A stretch of 64,000 nucleotides of DNA from Roseomonas sp. OT10 (GCF_020991085.1 NZ_CP087719.1:2376001-2440000), one strand, 5' to 3'. Shown: positions 1-10,066, numbered from the stretch's first letter. The notes: a model not told the origin generated them from the letters alone. Numbers and translations are program-made.

Positions 1-1290
<1,290 letters not shown>

Positions 1291-1300
1291 AGGCCGCCTC

Positions 1301-2512
1301 ATGAGCGGCTTCGACACGGTCTGGCAGAACGTCACCCTGGTCACCATGGACGGGCCGCCGGACCACCCGCTCGGCCTGATCCCGGATGGCGCCCTGGCGG
1401 CGAAGGACGGGCGCATCGCCTGGGTCGGGCCGCGCGACGCCCTGCCCGGCGAGGCGTCCCGGGTGGTCGACGGGCATGGCGCGCATCTGCTGCCGGGGCT
1501 GATCGACGCCCACACCCACCTCGTCTTCGGCGGCGACCGCAGCGGCGAGTTCGAGCAACGGCTCGACGGCGTCAGCTACGAGACCATCGCGAAGGCGGGC
1601 GGCGGCATCCTTTCCACCGTGCGCGCCACCCGGGCGGCGGACGAAGCGATGCTGCTGGCCGCCGCGCGCCCGAGGCTGGACGGGCTGCTGGCCGAGGGCG
1701 TGACCACGGTCGAGATCAAGTCGGGCTACGGCCTCGACCTCGACAGCGAGCTGCGGATGCTGCGCGTCGCCCGGCTGCTGGGCGCGGAGGCGGCCGTCAC
1801 CGTCGTCACCACCCTGCTCGCCGCGCATGCGGTGCCGCCGGAATTCGCCGGGCGCCGCACGGACTACGCCCGCCATGTGGCGGAGACGATCATCCCCGCT
1901 GCCGCCTTCACCGGTCTCGCCGATGCGGTGGACGCCTTCTGCGAGCGCATCGCCTTCACCCCGGAGGAGACGCGACTGGTCTTCGACGCCGCGCGCCGCG
2001 CCGGCCTGCCGGTGAAGCTGCATGCTGACCAGATCAGCGACCTCGGCGGCGCGGCGCTGGCGGCGGAGTACGGTGCGCTCTCGGCCGACCACCTGGAATA
2101 CGCCAATGCTGAGGGGCTGGCGGCGATGGCCAGGGCCGGCACGGTGGCCATGCTGCTGCCGGGCGCCACCTACTTCCTGCGCGAGGCGAAGCATCCGGAC
2201 CTCGGCGCCATGCGGGCGGCCGGGGTGGACATGGCGCTGGCCAGCGACATGAATCCGGGCTCCTCCCCCGCAAGGTCGCTGCTGCTGATGCTGAACCTCG
2301 CCTGCACCCTGTACCGCATGACGGTGGCGGAGGCGCTGCTCGGCGTCACGCGCCACGCCGCCTCGGCGCTCGGCCTGCACGACCGGGGGCGGCTGGCGCC
2401 GGGGCTGCGCTGCGACCTGGCGCTGTACCGCGTCCGCCGGCCGGCGGAGCTGTGCTACTGGATCGGCAGCAATCCCTGCACCGGCCGCGTGGTCGCCGGG
2501 GTGGCGGCGTGA
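1301..2512 (+). CDS. hutI: Imidazolonepropionase
   Basis: Metal-dependent amidohydrolase that opens the ring of 4-imidazolone-5-propionate to N-formimino-L-glutamate, the third step of histidine degradation. The 403-aa length is normal. The metal-binding HxH is at residues 71 and 73 (LIDAHTHLVFGG), followed by the family signatures EIKSGYG, KLHADQ, SADHLEY and the late ASDMNPG aspartate motif. It starts with ATG 10 bases after hutH and its stop overlaps the next gene by 4 bases, so the three are almost certainly co-transcribed. hutU and hutG are not in the window. Confidence 0.97.
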   Translation: MSGFDTVWQNVTLVTMDGPPDHPLGLIPDGALAAKDGRIAWVGPRDALPGEASRVVDGHGAHLLPGLIDAHTHLVFGGDRSGEFEQRLDGVSYETIAKAGGGILSTVRATRAADEAMLLAAARPRLDGLLAEGVTTVEIKSGYGLDLDSELRMLRVARLLGAEAAVTVVTTLLAAHAVPPEFAGRRTDYARHVAETIIPAAAFTGLADAVDAFCERIAFTPEETRLVFDAARRAGLPVKLHADQISDLGGAALAAEYGALSADHLEYANAEGLAAMARAGTVAMLLPGATYFLREAKHPDLGAMRAAGVDMALASDMNPGSSPARSLLLMLNLACTLYRMTVAEALLGVTRHAASALGLHDRGRLAPGLRCDLALYRVRRPAELCYWIGSNPCTGRVVAGVAA

Positions 2513-2943
2513 GCACCGCCGCGGCCCCCGCCGTCACGCCCGAATGGCTGACCGCCACGGTGCGCCGTGGCGTGCCCCTGGCCGAGGTGATGGGCATCGA
2601 GGTCCTGGCCGCCGAGGGCGGGTGGGCGACCCTGCGCCTGCCGCGGTCCGAGGTGGTGCTGCGGCCGGGCGATACCGTCTCCGGCCCCGCCATCATGGGC
2701 CTGGCGGACGTGGCCTTCTGGGCGGCCTGGATGGGCGAGTCCGAGGGCAAGGACAGCACCCTGACCGCCGCGATGAACGTCAACTTCCTCCGCCGCACCG
2801 GGCCGGGGCCGCTGATCGCCGAGGCGCGCGTGCTGAAGCGCGGCGGCACGCTGGTCTTCGGCGAGGTGCTGATCCGCGCCGAGGACTCCGACGAGACGGC
2901 CGTGCACGTCACCACCACCTGGGCGGTGATGAAGCCGCGATAG
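2509..2943 (+). CDS. PaaI-family (hotdog-fold) thioesterase
   Basis: A 144-aa hotdog-fold protein of the PaaI/YdiI acyl-CoA thioesterase group. The visible family pattern is a central helix with GPAIMGLADVAFWAAW, then TAAMNVNFLRR and a C-terminal strand ending in TTTWAVM. The usual helix Asp/Glu position is occupied by the Asp of GLADVAF. I chose GTG at 2509 because it overlaps the hutI stop in a GTGA arrangement; a longer upstream frame would run deep into hutI. Translational coupling to hutI is visible, but no histidine-pathway step needs a thioesterase, so its substrate is unknown. It converges with the dioxygenase gene one base downstream. Confidence 0.82.
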   Translation: MSTAAAPAVTPEWLTATVRRGVPLAEVMGIEVLAAEGGWATLRLPRSEVVLRPGDTVSGPAIMGLADVAFWAAWMGESEGKDSTLTAAMNVNFLRRTGPGPLIAEARVLKRGGTLVFGEVLIRAEDSDETAVHVTTTWAVMKPR

Positions 2944-2944
2944 C

Positions 2945-3475
2945 TCAGTCCGCGTAGACGAGGTTCACGTCGCTGCCGAAGCGGTCGTAGGACGCGCCAT
3001 AGACGTGGATCGACACCGCGTTGCGGCTGTCGAGGTTGGCCAGGCGGTGGATCAGCGTCGGGTCGGCCGGGCCGTGGCTGACCTCGCCGGGTCGGCGCAG
3101 GACGGCCGACGAGGGCAGCGGCAGGGCGCCGTCCACGCGGTAATGGCTCTCGGTCAGCGTGCCGCGATGCACGCCCAGCGCGCACCAGGTGCGGTGGGCG
3201 TGGATCGGACTCATCTGCCCCGGCTTCCACACCAGCGCGACGACCGCATAGCGCCCGGCCGGATCGGCGTGCAGCAGGTGGCGGACATAGCGGCTCTCGC
3301 CGCAAGGGCAGTCGTGCTCCGAGAGCAGGCGCGGATCGTCGAGATAGGGCTCCAGCGCCCGGGCCACGGCGGCCGGCCGTCCGGGCAGCGGGACCTCGAC
3401 CGCGTCCGCGACGGCGGCGAGCAGAGAGTCCAGGGAGCGGCGCATGGCCATGCGCGGCAGGGCGATGGCGTTCAC
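2945..3475 (-). CDS. Cysteine dioxygenase-type thiol dioxygenase
   Basis: A 176-aa cupin iron dioxygenase that oxidises a small thiol such as cysteine to its sulfinate. The iron-ligand histidines are visible as H92 and H94 (SPIHAHRTW) and H143 (LIHRLAN). C98 and Y159 sit where the Cys-Tyr crosslink of cysteine dioxygenase is expected, and an Arg (R62 or R65) lies where the carboxylate-binding Arg is. Together these favour cysteine over 3-mercaptopropionate as substrate, but that is inference from motifs. The gene starts with ATG and overlaps the end of the upstream GntR regulator by 4 bases, so the regulator probably controls it within one transcript. Confidence 0.85.
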   Translation of the reverse strand: MNAIALPRMAMRRSLDSLLAAVADAVEVPLPGRPAAVARALEPYLDDPRLLSEHDCPCGESRYVRHLLHADPAGRYAVVALVWKPGQMSPIHAHRTWCALGVHRGTLTESHYRVDGALPLPSSAVLRRPGEVSHGPADPTLIHRLANLDSRNAVSIHVYGASYDRFGSDVNLVYAD

Positions 3476-4158
3476 GACAGCACCAGGGCGGCATCGGGGG
3501 CGGTGAGCGCGGCCAGCACCATGTCGCGGCTGGCCGAAACCTGTTCGTGCATGATGCGCGCCGCCTCCCCGGCCCGGCCCAGCGCCATGGCGGCGACCAG
3601 CGCGTGGTGTTCGTGCGCCATCTCGCCGGTGCGGTCGCGGCGGCGCAGGCCCAGCACCAGCATGCGCGTGGACTCGTCGAGCAACCGGTCCACCTGCCGC
3701 GCCAGCCGGCCATTGCCTGACAGCTCGGCGACCGCGACGTGGAAGGCCTTGTTGGCGTCAAGGAAGGCGAGCGTGCTCTCCTCGTCCTCCGGCCGGTAGC
3801 CGCAGGCGCAGACATCGTCGAGGCGGTGCAGGGCGGACGCATCCACCCGCCCGGCCGCACGGCGCGCCGCCTCCGGCTCCAGCACGAGGCGCAGGTCGAA
3901 GACCTCATGGATGTCGCGGATGGTGACCAGGGAAACGACCCAGCCGCGGCGTGGCACGGCCTGGATCAGCCCCTCCTCCGCCAGCCGCGCCAGGGCGGCG
4001 CGGATGGGGGCCTTGCCGAGACCGAGGCGCTGGGCCGTGCCAGCCTCGGACAGCGTCTCGCCCGGTTGCAGGCGGCAGGCGAGGATATCGCGGCGAAGCT
4101 GGGACACTGCCCGGTCGGTGAGGGAGGGTGGCGCCTCCACAGGCGTCATCAGCGACAT
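3472..4158 (-). CDS. GntR-family transcriptional regulator (FCD type)
   Basis: A 228-aa regulator. Residues about 12-75 form the winged helix-turn-helix of GntR proteins (LRRDILACRLQPGETLSEAG, then a KAPIRAAL recognition helix and RRGWVV wing). Residues about 85-220 form an all-helical FCD ligand-binding domain starting at IHEVFDLRLVLEPEAA. Proteins of this build bind small acids or amino acids and usually repress their neighbours. It overlaps the thiol dioxygenase gene by 4 bases, so a sulfur amino acid or related metabolite is a reasonable guess for the effector. A perfect palindrome lies 13 bases before its start codon, suggesting autoregulation. Confidence 0.9.
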   Translation of the reverse strand: MSLMTPVEAPPSLTDRAVSQLRRDILACRLQPGETLSEAGTAQRLGLGKAPIRAALARLAEEGLIQAVPRRGWVVSLVTIRDIHEVFDLRLVLEPEAARRAAGRVDASALHRLDDVCACGYRPEDEESTLAFLDANKAFHVAVAELSGNGRLARQVDRLLDESTRMLVLGLRRRDRTGEMAHEHHALVAAMALGRAGEAARIMHEQVSASRDMVLAALTAPDAALVLS

Positions 4159-4171
4159 GACATCCGGTCGA

Positions 4172-4189
4172 TCTCTGACATGTCAGAGA
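4172..4189. promoter_or_regulatory. 18-bp perfect palindrome, probable GntR operator
   Basis: TCTCTGACATGTCAGAGA is a perfect inverted repeat (9-bp arms, no spacer) just upstream of the GntR gene start at 4158. GntR/FadR-type regulators bind short palindromes of this size, often in their own promoter. Position and perfect symmetry support an operator for the regulator-dioxygenase operon. No binding data are available and only one copy was noticed. Confidence 0.6.
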
Positions 4190-4241
4190 CGCTACCAGTG
4201 CACCTGTCCTCTGGCGAGCATTTTCCGACCTCCCGGACATG

Positions 4242-4273
4242 AAAAAAGCCCCGGCGCATCGCTGCGCCGGGGC
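4242..4273 (-). terminator. Rho-independent terminator of the cold-shock gene
   Basis: On the minus strand an 11-bp perfect GC stem (arms 4263-4273 and 4248-4258) with a 4-base loop is followed by six T residues (4242-4247). It lies 19 bases past the stop of the two-domain cold-shock gene. It is a textbook intrinsic terminator and separates that gene from the GntR promoter. Confidence 0.92.
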
Positions 4274-4292
4274 CTTTCCGGAGCCGGGTGGC

Positions 4293-5057
4293 TCAGTTGT
4301 CCTTGAGGACCACGGCCTGACGGCCACGCTGGCCGTCGCGGACCTCCAGATTGACCTTCTGGCCCTGCTGCACGTCGGCGACGCCGGCGCGCTGCAGCAC
4401 GGAGGAGTGCAGGAACACGTCCTGGCCACCGTCATCCGGGGTCACGAAGCCGAAGCCGCGGACCTGGTCGAACCACTTCACGGTGCCGTTGATCGGATAG
4501 GTCGGGCCACCCTCGTCGCGGCCGAAGTCGCGACGCGGGGGGCGATCGCCGAAGCCGCCGCCGCGCGGCGCCCCGAAGCCGCCACCACCGCCGCCGCCGA
4601 ACCCGCCACGGTCCCCGTATCCACCGCCGCGCGGACCGCCGAAGCCGCCACCGCCGCCGCCGAAGTCACGCCGGGGGGGACGGTCGCCATAGCCGCCGCC
4701 GCCGCCGAAGCCGCCGCCACCGCCGAAGTCACGGCGCGGGGGGCGATCCCCGAAGTCGCGGCGCGGCGGACGATCCCCGAAGCCGCCGCCACCGCCGGCA
4801 CCACCGCCAGGGCCCTTGCGCAGCTCGGTGATGCGGGTGACGAGACGACGGCCCTGACGGTCCGTGCCGATCTCGCAAACCAGCTTGTCGCCCGTCTCGG
4901 GGGGCTCGATGCCGGCCTCGGTCAGGGCCGAGGCATGGAAAAATACGTCCTGGCCGTCCGGTCCGAGCACGAAGCCGAAGCCCTTGCGCCCGTTGTACCA
5001 CTTCACCTCGGCCTCGACGGTCCCAGAGCCACCCTGGGGATCGTTGTCGGGAAACAC
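4293..5057 (-). CDS. Two-domain cold-shock protein with Gly/Arg-rich linker
   Basis: Single-stranded nucleic-acid-binding protein with two cold-shock domains (about residues 14-79 and 189-254), each with RNP1 (KGFGFV at 25-30; RGFGFV in the second) and RNP2 (VFFHAS; VFLHSS). Between them is a linker of about 105 residues made almost only of Gly, Phe, Arg, Pro and Asp. It holds four copies of GDRPPRRDFG plus long glycine runs, like eukaryotic RGG/FG regions. Two-domain cold-shock proteins are common in alphaproteobacteria, but such an extended linker is not the standard form. The start is taken as GTG 5057, preceded by AGAAGAG; GTG 5081 is an alternative. The gene stands alone with its own terminator. 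Confidence 0.85.
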   Translation of the reverse strand: MFPDNDPQGGSGTVEAEVKWYNGRKGFGFVLGPDGQDVFFHASALTEAGIEPPETGDKLVCEIGTDRQGRRLVTRITELRKGPGGGAGGGGGFGDRPPRRDFGDRPPRRDFGGGGGFGGGGGYGDRPPRRDFGGGGGGFGGPRGGGYGDRGGFGGGGGGGFGAPRGGGFGDRPPRRDFGRDEGGPTYPINGTVKWFDQVRGFGFVTPDDGGQDVFLHSSVLQRAGVADVQQGQKVNLEVRDGQRGRQAVVLKDN

Positions 5058-5140
5058 TGTCTCTTCTATCCACGCAAGCACCGCGACCCGGCAGAATGCG
5101 GGGTCGGTAGTCCTATGCTGGCATGTGCCCCAATGGAAAG

Positions 5141-6406
5141 CTAGCCGAAACGTCGGGGATCGAAAGGGACCAAGGAGAGGTCCGGGGTGCGTCCGGCGAG
5201 CAACGCCCCCACCAGTTCGCCTGTCCGCGGGCCGGCGACCAGGCCGACATGGCCATGCCCGAACGCCAGCACGACATCGGCGCAATCCCGCGCCGTGCCC
5301 AGGCAGGGCAACCCATCCGGCATGGAGGGCCGATGGCCCATCCAGAACCCCACCCGCTCGGCCGGCAGGTCGCGCGGCAGCCCGGGGAAGGCGGCAAGGA
5401 GATGATCGCGCAGGATCTCCGCGCGCCTCCAGTCCGGCGCCGCGTCCAGCCCCGCGATCTCCACCTGTCCCGAAGCGCGCAGCCCGGCGCGCGTCATGGT
5501 GACCCCCATCTTCCCATCCGAGGGCATGACGGGCGTGCGCGGCCCCGTCTCCGCTCCCCGGATCACGGCGTGGTAGCCGCGCTCGCTCTCCAGCGGGAGG
5601 GAGGGGCCGACACGGGCCGCGAGCGGGGCGGAGCGGATGCCCGCGCAGACCACGGCGCGATCGGCCGCGACCTCGCCGCCCGGGGTGAGCACCGCGCGCA
5701 GCCGGCCGCCCTCGATGCGGAAGCCCGTCGCGGCCTCCCGCCGGATCGCTGCGCCCCCGGCCCGGGCCAGGGCGGCCAGCGCGGCGACATAGGCGCCGGG
5801 GTCGGTGCAGTGCCCCCCCTCCTCCACCAGCACGCCGAAGCCGTACTGCCGGCCCAGCTCCGGCTCGTGCCGGTGCAGCGCCTCGGCATCCAGCTCCTGC
5901 CAGGCGATGCCCACCTGCCGGCGGATGCGCCAGGACATGGCCTCCGCCTCGAACGCCGCGCGCGAGGGGTAGACATACATCAGCCCGCGCCGCTGGATCA
6001 GCTCCGCCACCCCGGCGCGCTCGGCCAGGGCCTGGTGCAGAGCCGGCGCGCCGACCAGAAGGCCGCGCAGCGCCTGGGCCGTCCGCAGCACCTGGGCCTC
6101 GTTCCGCCCGGACCAGAGGTAGCGCAGCAGCCAGGGCATGACCCTCGGCAGGTAGGACCAGCGGATGGAGAGTGGCCCCAGCGGATCGGCCAGGAAGCCC
6201 GGCACCTTGCGCCACAGCCCCGGCGTGGCCGGCGGGATGACGGACATGGGCGAGAGCCAGCAGCCATTGCCGTAGGAGGCCGCCTGCTCGCCGCCCGGCT
6301 CGCCGGGGTCGAGGATGGTGACGCGAAGCCCCTCCGCCAGCACGGCCAGGGCCGAGCAGACGCCGACGATGCCGGCGCCGATCACCACCACATGGGGCCG
6401 GGTCAT
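5141..6406 (-). CDS. D-amino-acid dehydrogenase-like FAD oxidoreductase (DadA family)
   Basis: A 421-aa DAO-fold flavoprotein. The N-terminal dinucleotide-binding motif VVVIGAGIVGV (residues 6-16) is followed by the DadA-like stretch QAASYGNGCWLSP and by WSYLPRVMPWLLRYL. The C-terminal FAD-contacting region (GFWMGHRPSMPDGLPCLG, then FGHGHVGL) is intact. DadA enzymes oxidatively deaminate D-amino acids to 2-oxo acids and pass electrons to the membrane quinone pool. The ATG start overlaps the stop of the upstream HpxZ-like gene by 4 bases, so the two are translated together. The real substrate could be another N-containing compound given that partner. Confidence 0.85.
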   Translation of the reverse strand: MTRPHVVVIGAGIVGVCSALAVLAEGLRVTILDPGEPGGEQAASYGNGCWLSPMSVIPPATPGLWRKVPGFLADPLGPLSIRWSYLPRVMPWLLRYLWSGRNEAQVLRTAQALRGLLVGAPALHQALAERAGVAELIQRRGLMYVYPSRAAFEAEAMSWRIRRQVGIAWQELDAEALHRHEPELGRQYGFGVLVEEGGHCTDPGAYVAALAALARAGGAAIRREAATGFRIEGGRLRAVLTPGGEVAADRAVVCAGIRSAPLAARVGPSLPLESERGYHAVIRGAETGPRTPVMPSDGKMGVTMTRAGLRASGQVEIAGLDAAPDWRRAEILRDHLLAAFPGLPRDLPAERVGFWMGHRPSMPDGLPCLGTARDCADVVLAFGHGHVGLVAGPRTGELVGALLAGRTPDLSLVPFDPRRFG

Positions 6407-6804
6407 CGCGTCTGGCGGCCCGGATCATCCCCGGCCAGGAGCGAGACATGGGCGGAGACCACCCGCCAGCCGAGGTCCGGCAGGCGAACCATGATCTTGG
6501 TTTCCCGGCCGATCAGCTCGGCGCCGACACGCTGGTACTCCAGGTTGGTCACCGCGAAGTCCCGGCCGAAGGTCATGATCCGCACATGCCGGTGCGTCCG
6601 CTGCGCATAGGCCTTCACCGAGGCGCGGAAAGCCCGGATGGCGTCATGGCCGTAGAGGATTTCCGCGATGCCGAAGCGCACCGTGCGCGGATCGGCCCAG
6701 AAGATCGCGTCCAGCTCCTCCGGGCGGTTGCCCATCAGGGCCGATTCGTAGCGGTCGAAGACGGCGCGGACTTCCGCGACGACGGCGGGATCGTCGATCT
6801 GCAT
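6403..6804 (-). CDS. HpxZ/AtzH-like SnoaL-fold protein
   Basis: A 133-aa single-domain protein of the NTF2/SnoaL-like group that contains HpxZ (oxalurate catabolism) and AtzH (s-triazine degradation). Characteristic stretches are RYESALMGNRPEELDAIFW, TVRFG, HDAIRAFR and a final GWRVVSAHVSLL strand. Family members are small accessory proteins found next to amidases, and their catalytic role is not well settled. Here the partner is the DadA-like oxidase, overlapped by 4 bases. The name rests on remembered family patterns; the substrate cannot be inferred. Confidence 0.75.
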   Translation of the reverse strand: MQIDDPAVVAEVRAVFDRYESALMGNRPEELDAIFWADPRTVRFGIAEILYGHDAIRAFRASVKAYAQRTHRHVRIMTFGRDFAVTNLEYQRVGAELIGRETKIMVRLPDLGWRVVSAHVSLLAGDDPGRQTR

Positions 6805-6841
6805 CCCGCCATCATGCCCTGTCGCGATCGGCCGGCAAGCC

Positions 6842-6863
6842 GCGGGCCCGCCAGGGGGCCCGC
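6842..6863 (-). terminator. GC hairpin after the molybdenum hydroxylase operon
   Basis: Perfect 8-bp inverted repeat GCGGGCCC/GGGCCCGC (6842-6849 and 6856-6863) with a 6-base loop, 10 bases beyond the stop of the FAD-subunit gene. No T run follows, so it is at most a weak or Rho-assisted terminator. Confidence 0.35.
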
Positions 6864-6872
6864 CGGGAAGGA

Positions 6873-7664
6873 TCAGCCCGCCTCGGCCACCGCGCGCTTG
6901 GCCATCACCGTGACCAGATGCGCCCGGTACTCGGCGCTGCCGTGGATGTCGCTGTTCAGCACGTCCGCTGGCTGCTTCACCCCGGCCACCGCCTCGGGCG
7001 ACCAGTTCGCGGCCAGCGCCGCCTCCATCTCCGACTGCCGGAACACGCCCGGCCCGGCACCGTTCACCACCACCCGCACGCCCTTCGGGCCCTTGGCGAC
7101 GAAGACGCCGGTCATGACGTAGCGCGAGGCGGGGTTGCGCATCTTGGCGTAGCCCGCCTTCTCCGGGACGGGGAAGCGGATGGCCACCAGCAGCTCGGTC
7201 GGCTCCAGCGCCGTCGCGAACATGCCCTGGAAGTAGTCGTCCGCCTTGATGCGGCGCTTGTCGGTGACGAAGGTGGCGCCCAGGGCCAGGGCGGCGGCCG
7301 GATAGTCCGCGGCCGGGTCGTTGTTGGCCAGGCTGCCGCCCATGGTGCCGCGGTTGCGCACCGCCGGGTCGCCCAGCATGCCCGCCATCTTCGCGAGCGC
7401 CGGGATCGAGGCGACGATCAGCGGATTCGTGTTGATCTCGTGATGGCGCGTCATGGCGCCGATGACGATCTCGTTGCCCTCCTGCTTCACCCCCTTCAGC
7501 TCGGCGATGCCGGAGAGGTCCACCAGCGCGCTCGGCCGGTTCAGCCGGTGCTTCAGCGCCGGCAGCAGGGTCTGCCCGCCGGAGATCGACCGCGCCTCCG
7601 GATCCGCCAGCAGTGCCACGGCATCCGCGATGGAGGAGGGCTTGTGATAGGCGAAATCGTACAT
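6873..7664 (-). CDS. Molybdenum hydroxylase FAD-binding medium subunit (CoxM-like)
   Basis: The 263-aa FAD subunit of a three-subunit molybdenum hydroxylase of the xanthine oxidase/CO dehydrogenase family. It passes electrons from the 2Fe-2S subunit to an acceptor. The FAD-binding motifs are visible: SISGGQTLLPALKHRL (about residues 31-46) and the AVRNRGTMGGSLANNDPAADYP loop (from about residue 100). The C-terminal CO_deh_flav domain is present. It is the last gene of the operon, 14 bases after the large subunit. Length and domain order are normal. Confidence 0.93.
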   Translation of the reverse strand: MYDFAYHKPSSIADAVALLADPEARSISGGQTLLPALKHRLNRPSALVDLSGIAELKGVKQEGNEIVIGAMTRHHEINTNPLIVASIPALAKMAGMLGDPAVRNRGTMGGSLANNDPAADYPAAALALGATFVTDKRRIKADDYFQGMFATALEPTELLVAIRFPVPEKAGYAKMRNPASRYVMTGVFVAKGPKGVRVVVNGAGPGVFRQSEMEAALAANWSPEAVAGVKQPADVLNSDIHGSAEYRAHLVTVMAKRAVAEAG

Positions 7665-7678
7665 CGTCTCGGTCCCTC

Positions 7679-10066
7679 TTACTCGGCGGCCATGGCGGGG
7701 GCCTGCGCGTGCAGGATGCCCCAGATCTTCGCCGGCGTCGCCGGCATCTCGACGTGGCGGATGCCCGTGTCGCGCAGCGCGTCCACCACGGCGTTGATGA
7801 TGGCGGGCGGCGAGCCGATGGCCCCCGCCTCGCCGCAGCCCTTCACCCCCAGCGGGTTGTGGGTGCAGGGCGTCACGTTGCCGTCCAGCGCGATCATCGG
7901 CAGGTCCTCCGCGCGCGGCATGTTGTAGTCCATGAAGCTGGCGGAGATGAGCTGGCCGTTCTCGTCGTAGACGCAGTTCTCCAGCAGCGCCTGCCCGACC
8001 CCCTGCGCCACCCCGCCCTGCACCTGGCCGTGCACGATCATCGGGTTGATGATGACGCCGAAATCATCGGCCGCGGTGAAGTTCACCACCTGCACATGGC
8101 CCGTGTCGGGGTCGATCTCCACCTCGCAGACATGGCAGCCGGCGGGGTAGGTGAAGTTGGCCGGATCGTAGAAGGCGGTCTCCTCCAGCCCCGGCTCCAG
8201 CTCGGCCAGCGGGTAGTTGTGCGGGACATAGGCGGCGAGGCTGATCTCGGCCAGCGTCTTCTCCCGGTCTGTCCCGGCGACGCGGAACCTGCCGCCCTCG
8301 AACTCGATATCCTCGACCGAGGCTTCCATCAGGTGCGCCGCGATCCGCTTGCCCTTGGCGACGATCTTGTCCACCGCCTTGATGATGGCGGAGCCGCCCA
8401 CCGAGAGCGAGCGGGAGCCGTAGGTGCCCATGCCGAAGGGCACCTTGCCCGTGTCGCCATGGACGATCTCCACCTGGTCGAAGCTCACCCCCAGCCGGTC
8501 GGCCACCACCTGGGAGAAGGTGGTCTCATGTCCCTGGCCATGGCTATGCGAGCCGGTGGAGACGGTCACGCTGCCCGTCGGGTGCACGCGGATGCTGCCG
8601 ACCTCGTAGAGCCCCGCGCGCGCGCCCAGCGCGCCCGCCACCTGCGAGGGCGCGAGGCCGCAGGCCTCGACATAGGTGGAGATGCCGATGCCGCGCAGCT
8701 TCCCGCGCGCCTTCGCCTCGGCCCGCCGCGATTCGAAGCCCGCCCAGCCCGCGGCCTCCAGGGCGCGGTCCAGCGTCGCGGTGTAGTCGCCGCTGTCGTA
8801 TTGCAGGGCGACGGGCGTCTGGTGCGGGAAGTCGCGGATGAAGTTCCGGCGGCGCAGCTCCACCCGGTCGATACCCGTCTCCTTCGCCGCCACGTCCACC
8901 AGGCGCTCCAGCAGGAAGGCCGCCTCCGGCCGGCCGGCGCCGCGATAGGCGTCCACCGGCACGGTGTGGGTGAAGGCCGCCTGCACCTCGGCATAGATGG
9001 CAGGGGTCTTGTACACCCCGGCCAGCAGCGTGGCGTAGAGATAGGTCGGGATCGAGGGCGCGAAGGTGGAGAGATAGGCGCCCATATTCGCCCGGGTCGA
9101 GACCCGCAGCCCGAGGAAGTTCCCCTCCCCGTCCAGCGCCAGCTCCGCCTTCGTCACGTGGTCGCGGCCATGCGCGTCGGAGAGGAAGGATTCCGTCCGC
9201 TCGCAGGTCCACTTCACCGGGCGCGAGAGCTGTGCCGCCGCCCAGGTGACGATCGCCTCCTCGGCATAGTGGTAGATCTTGGAGCCGAAGCCGCCGCCCA
9301 CGTCGGGCGCCACCACGCGCAGCCGGCTCTCCGGCAGGTGCAGGACATAGGCCGCCATCAGCAGCCGGATGACATGCGGGTTCTGGCTGGTGGTGAAGAG
9401 CGTGTGCTCGCCCGTGGTCGGGTCGTAGTCGCCGATCGCCGAGCGCGGCTCGATGGCATTGGGGACGAGGCGGTTGTTGGTCGTCTCGAAGGTGACGATC
9501 TTCGCCGCGTCCGCGAAGGCGGCGTCGGTGATGCCCTTGTCGCCCAGGTGCCAGTCGTAGCAGAGATTGCCCGCCACCTCGTCATGCACCAGCGGCGCGC
9601 CGGGGGCGAAGGCGCCCTCCAGCGTCGCCACGGCCGGGAGCGGGTCGTAGTCGACGGCGATCATCTCCGCCGCGTCGCGCGCCTGGGCGCGGGTCTCGGC
9701 CACCACCACCGCCACCGGGTCGCCGACATGGCGCACCTTGCCGACCGCCAGAACGGGGTGCGGCGGCTCCGCCATGGGCGAGCCGTCCTTGTTGTGGATC
9801 TGCCAGCCGCAGGGTAGCCCGCCCACCCCCGCCGCCTGCATGTCCGCGCCGGTGAAGACGCCCAGCACGCCCGGCGCGGCCCGCGCGGCCGCCGTGTCGA
9901 TGGCCCCCAGCCGCGCATGCGGGTGCGGGCTGCGCAGGATCCAGGCATGGGCCTGGCCCGGCCGGTTCAGGTCGTCTGTGTAGCGGCCCTTGCCCGAGAG
10001 GAAGCGTCGGTCCTCCTTGCGCCGCACGCTGGCCCCGATGCCCTCGAAGGGCTGCACCACGTTCAT
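7679..10066 (-). CDS. Molybdenum hydroxylase large subunit (CoxL form II-like)
   Basis: The 795-aa molybdopterin-cytosine-dinucleotide-binding catalytic subunit. The active-site loop is AYRGAGR at residues 373-379. CO-oxidising form I enzymes have AYRCSFR there, so this is the form II type, whose members act on aromatic aldehydes, N-heterocycles or purine-like compounds rather than proven CO. The catalytic Glu is in the late [14 protein letters not shown] motif. The ATG at 10066 begins [16 protein letters not shown] and is preceded by GGGGGAG at good spacing; further upstream codons in frame lack family similarity. It is the middle gene of the small-large-medium operon. Confidence 0.92.
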   Translation of the reverse strand: MNVVQPFEGIGASVRRKEDRRFLSGKGRYTDDLNRPGQAHAWILRSPHPHARLGAIDTAAARAAPGVLGVFTGADMQAAGVGGLPCGWQIHNKDGSPMAEPPHPVLAVGKVRHVGDPVAVVVAETRAQARDAAEMIAVDYDPLPAVATLEGAFAPGAPLVHDEVAGNLCYDWHLGDKGITDAAFADAAKIVTFETTNNRLVPNAIEPRSAIGDYDPTTGEHTLFTTSQNPHVIRLLMAAYVLHLPESRLRVVAPDVGGGFGSKIYHYAEEAIVTWAAAQLSRPVKWTCERTESFLSDAHGRDHVTKAELALDGEGNFLGLRVSTRANMGAYLSTFAPSIPTYLYATLLAGVYKTPAIYAEVQAAFTHTVPVDAYRGAGRPEAAFLLERLVDVAAKETGIDRVELRRRNFIRDFPHQTPVALQYDSGDYTATLDRALEAAGWAGFESRRAEAKARGKLRGIGISTYVEACGLAPSQVAGALGARAGLYEVGSIRVHPTGSVTVSTGSHSHGQGHETTFSQVVADRLGVSFDQVEIVHGDTGKVPFGMGTYGSRSLSVGGSAIIKAVDKIVAKGKRIAAHLMEASVEDIEFEGGRFRVAGTDREKTLAEISLAAYVPHNYPLAELEPGLEETAFYDPANFTYPAGCHVCEVEIDPDTGHVQVVNFTAADDFGVIINPMIVHGQVQGGVAQGVGQALLENCVYDENGQLISASFMDYNMPRAEDLPMIALDGNVTPCTHNPLGVKGCGEAGAIGSPPAIINAVVDALRDTGIRHVEMPATPAKIWGILHAQAPAMAAE

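Noticed and set aside
4239-5144. A 301-codon Ala-rich plus-strand frame
   Set aside because: It is the complement of the Gly-rich cold-shock gene. The apparent Ala/Glu/Thr repeats mirror the glycine codons.
7613-9817. A 734-codon plus-strand open frame
   Set aside because: Antisense to the molybdenum hydroxylase large subunit, which has intact active-site motifs. Composition (His/Gln/Arg/Ala-rich) is typical of GC-rich shadow frames.
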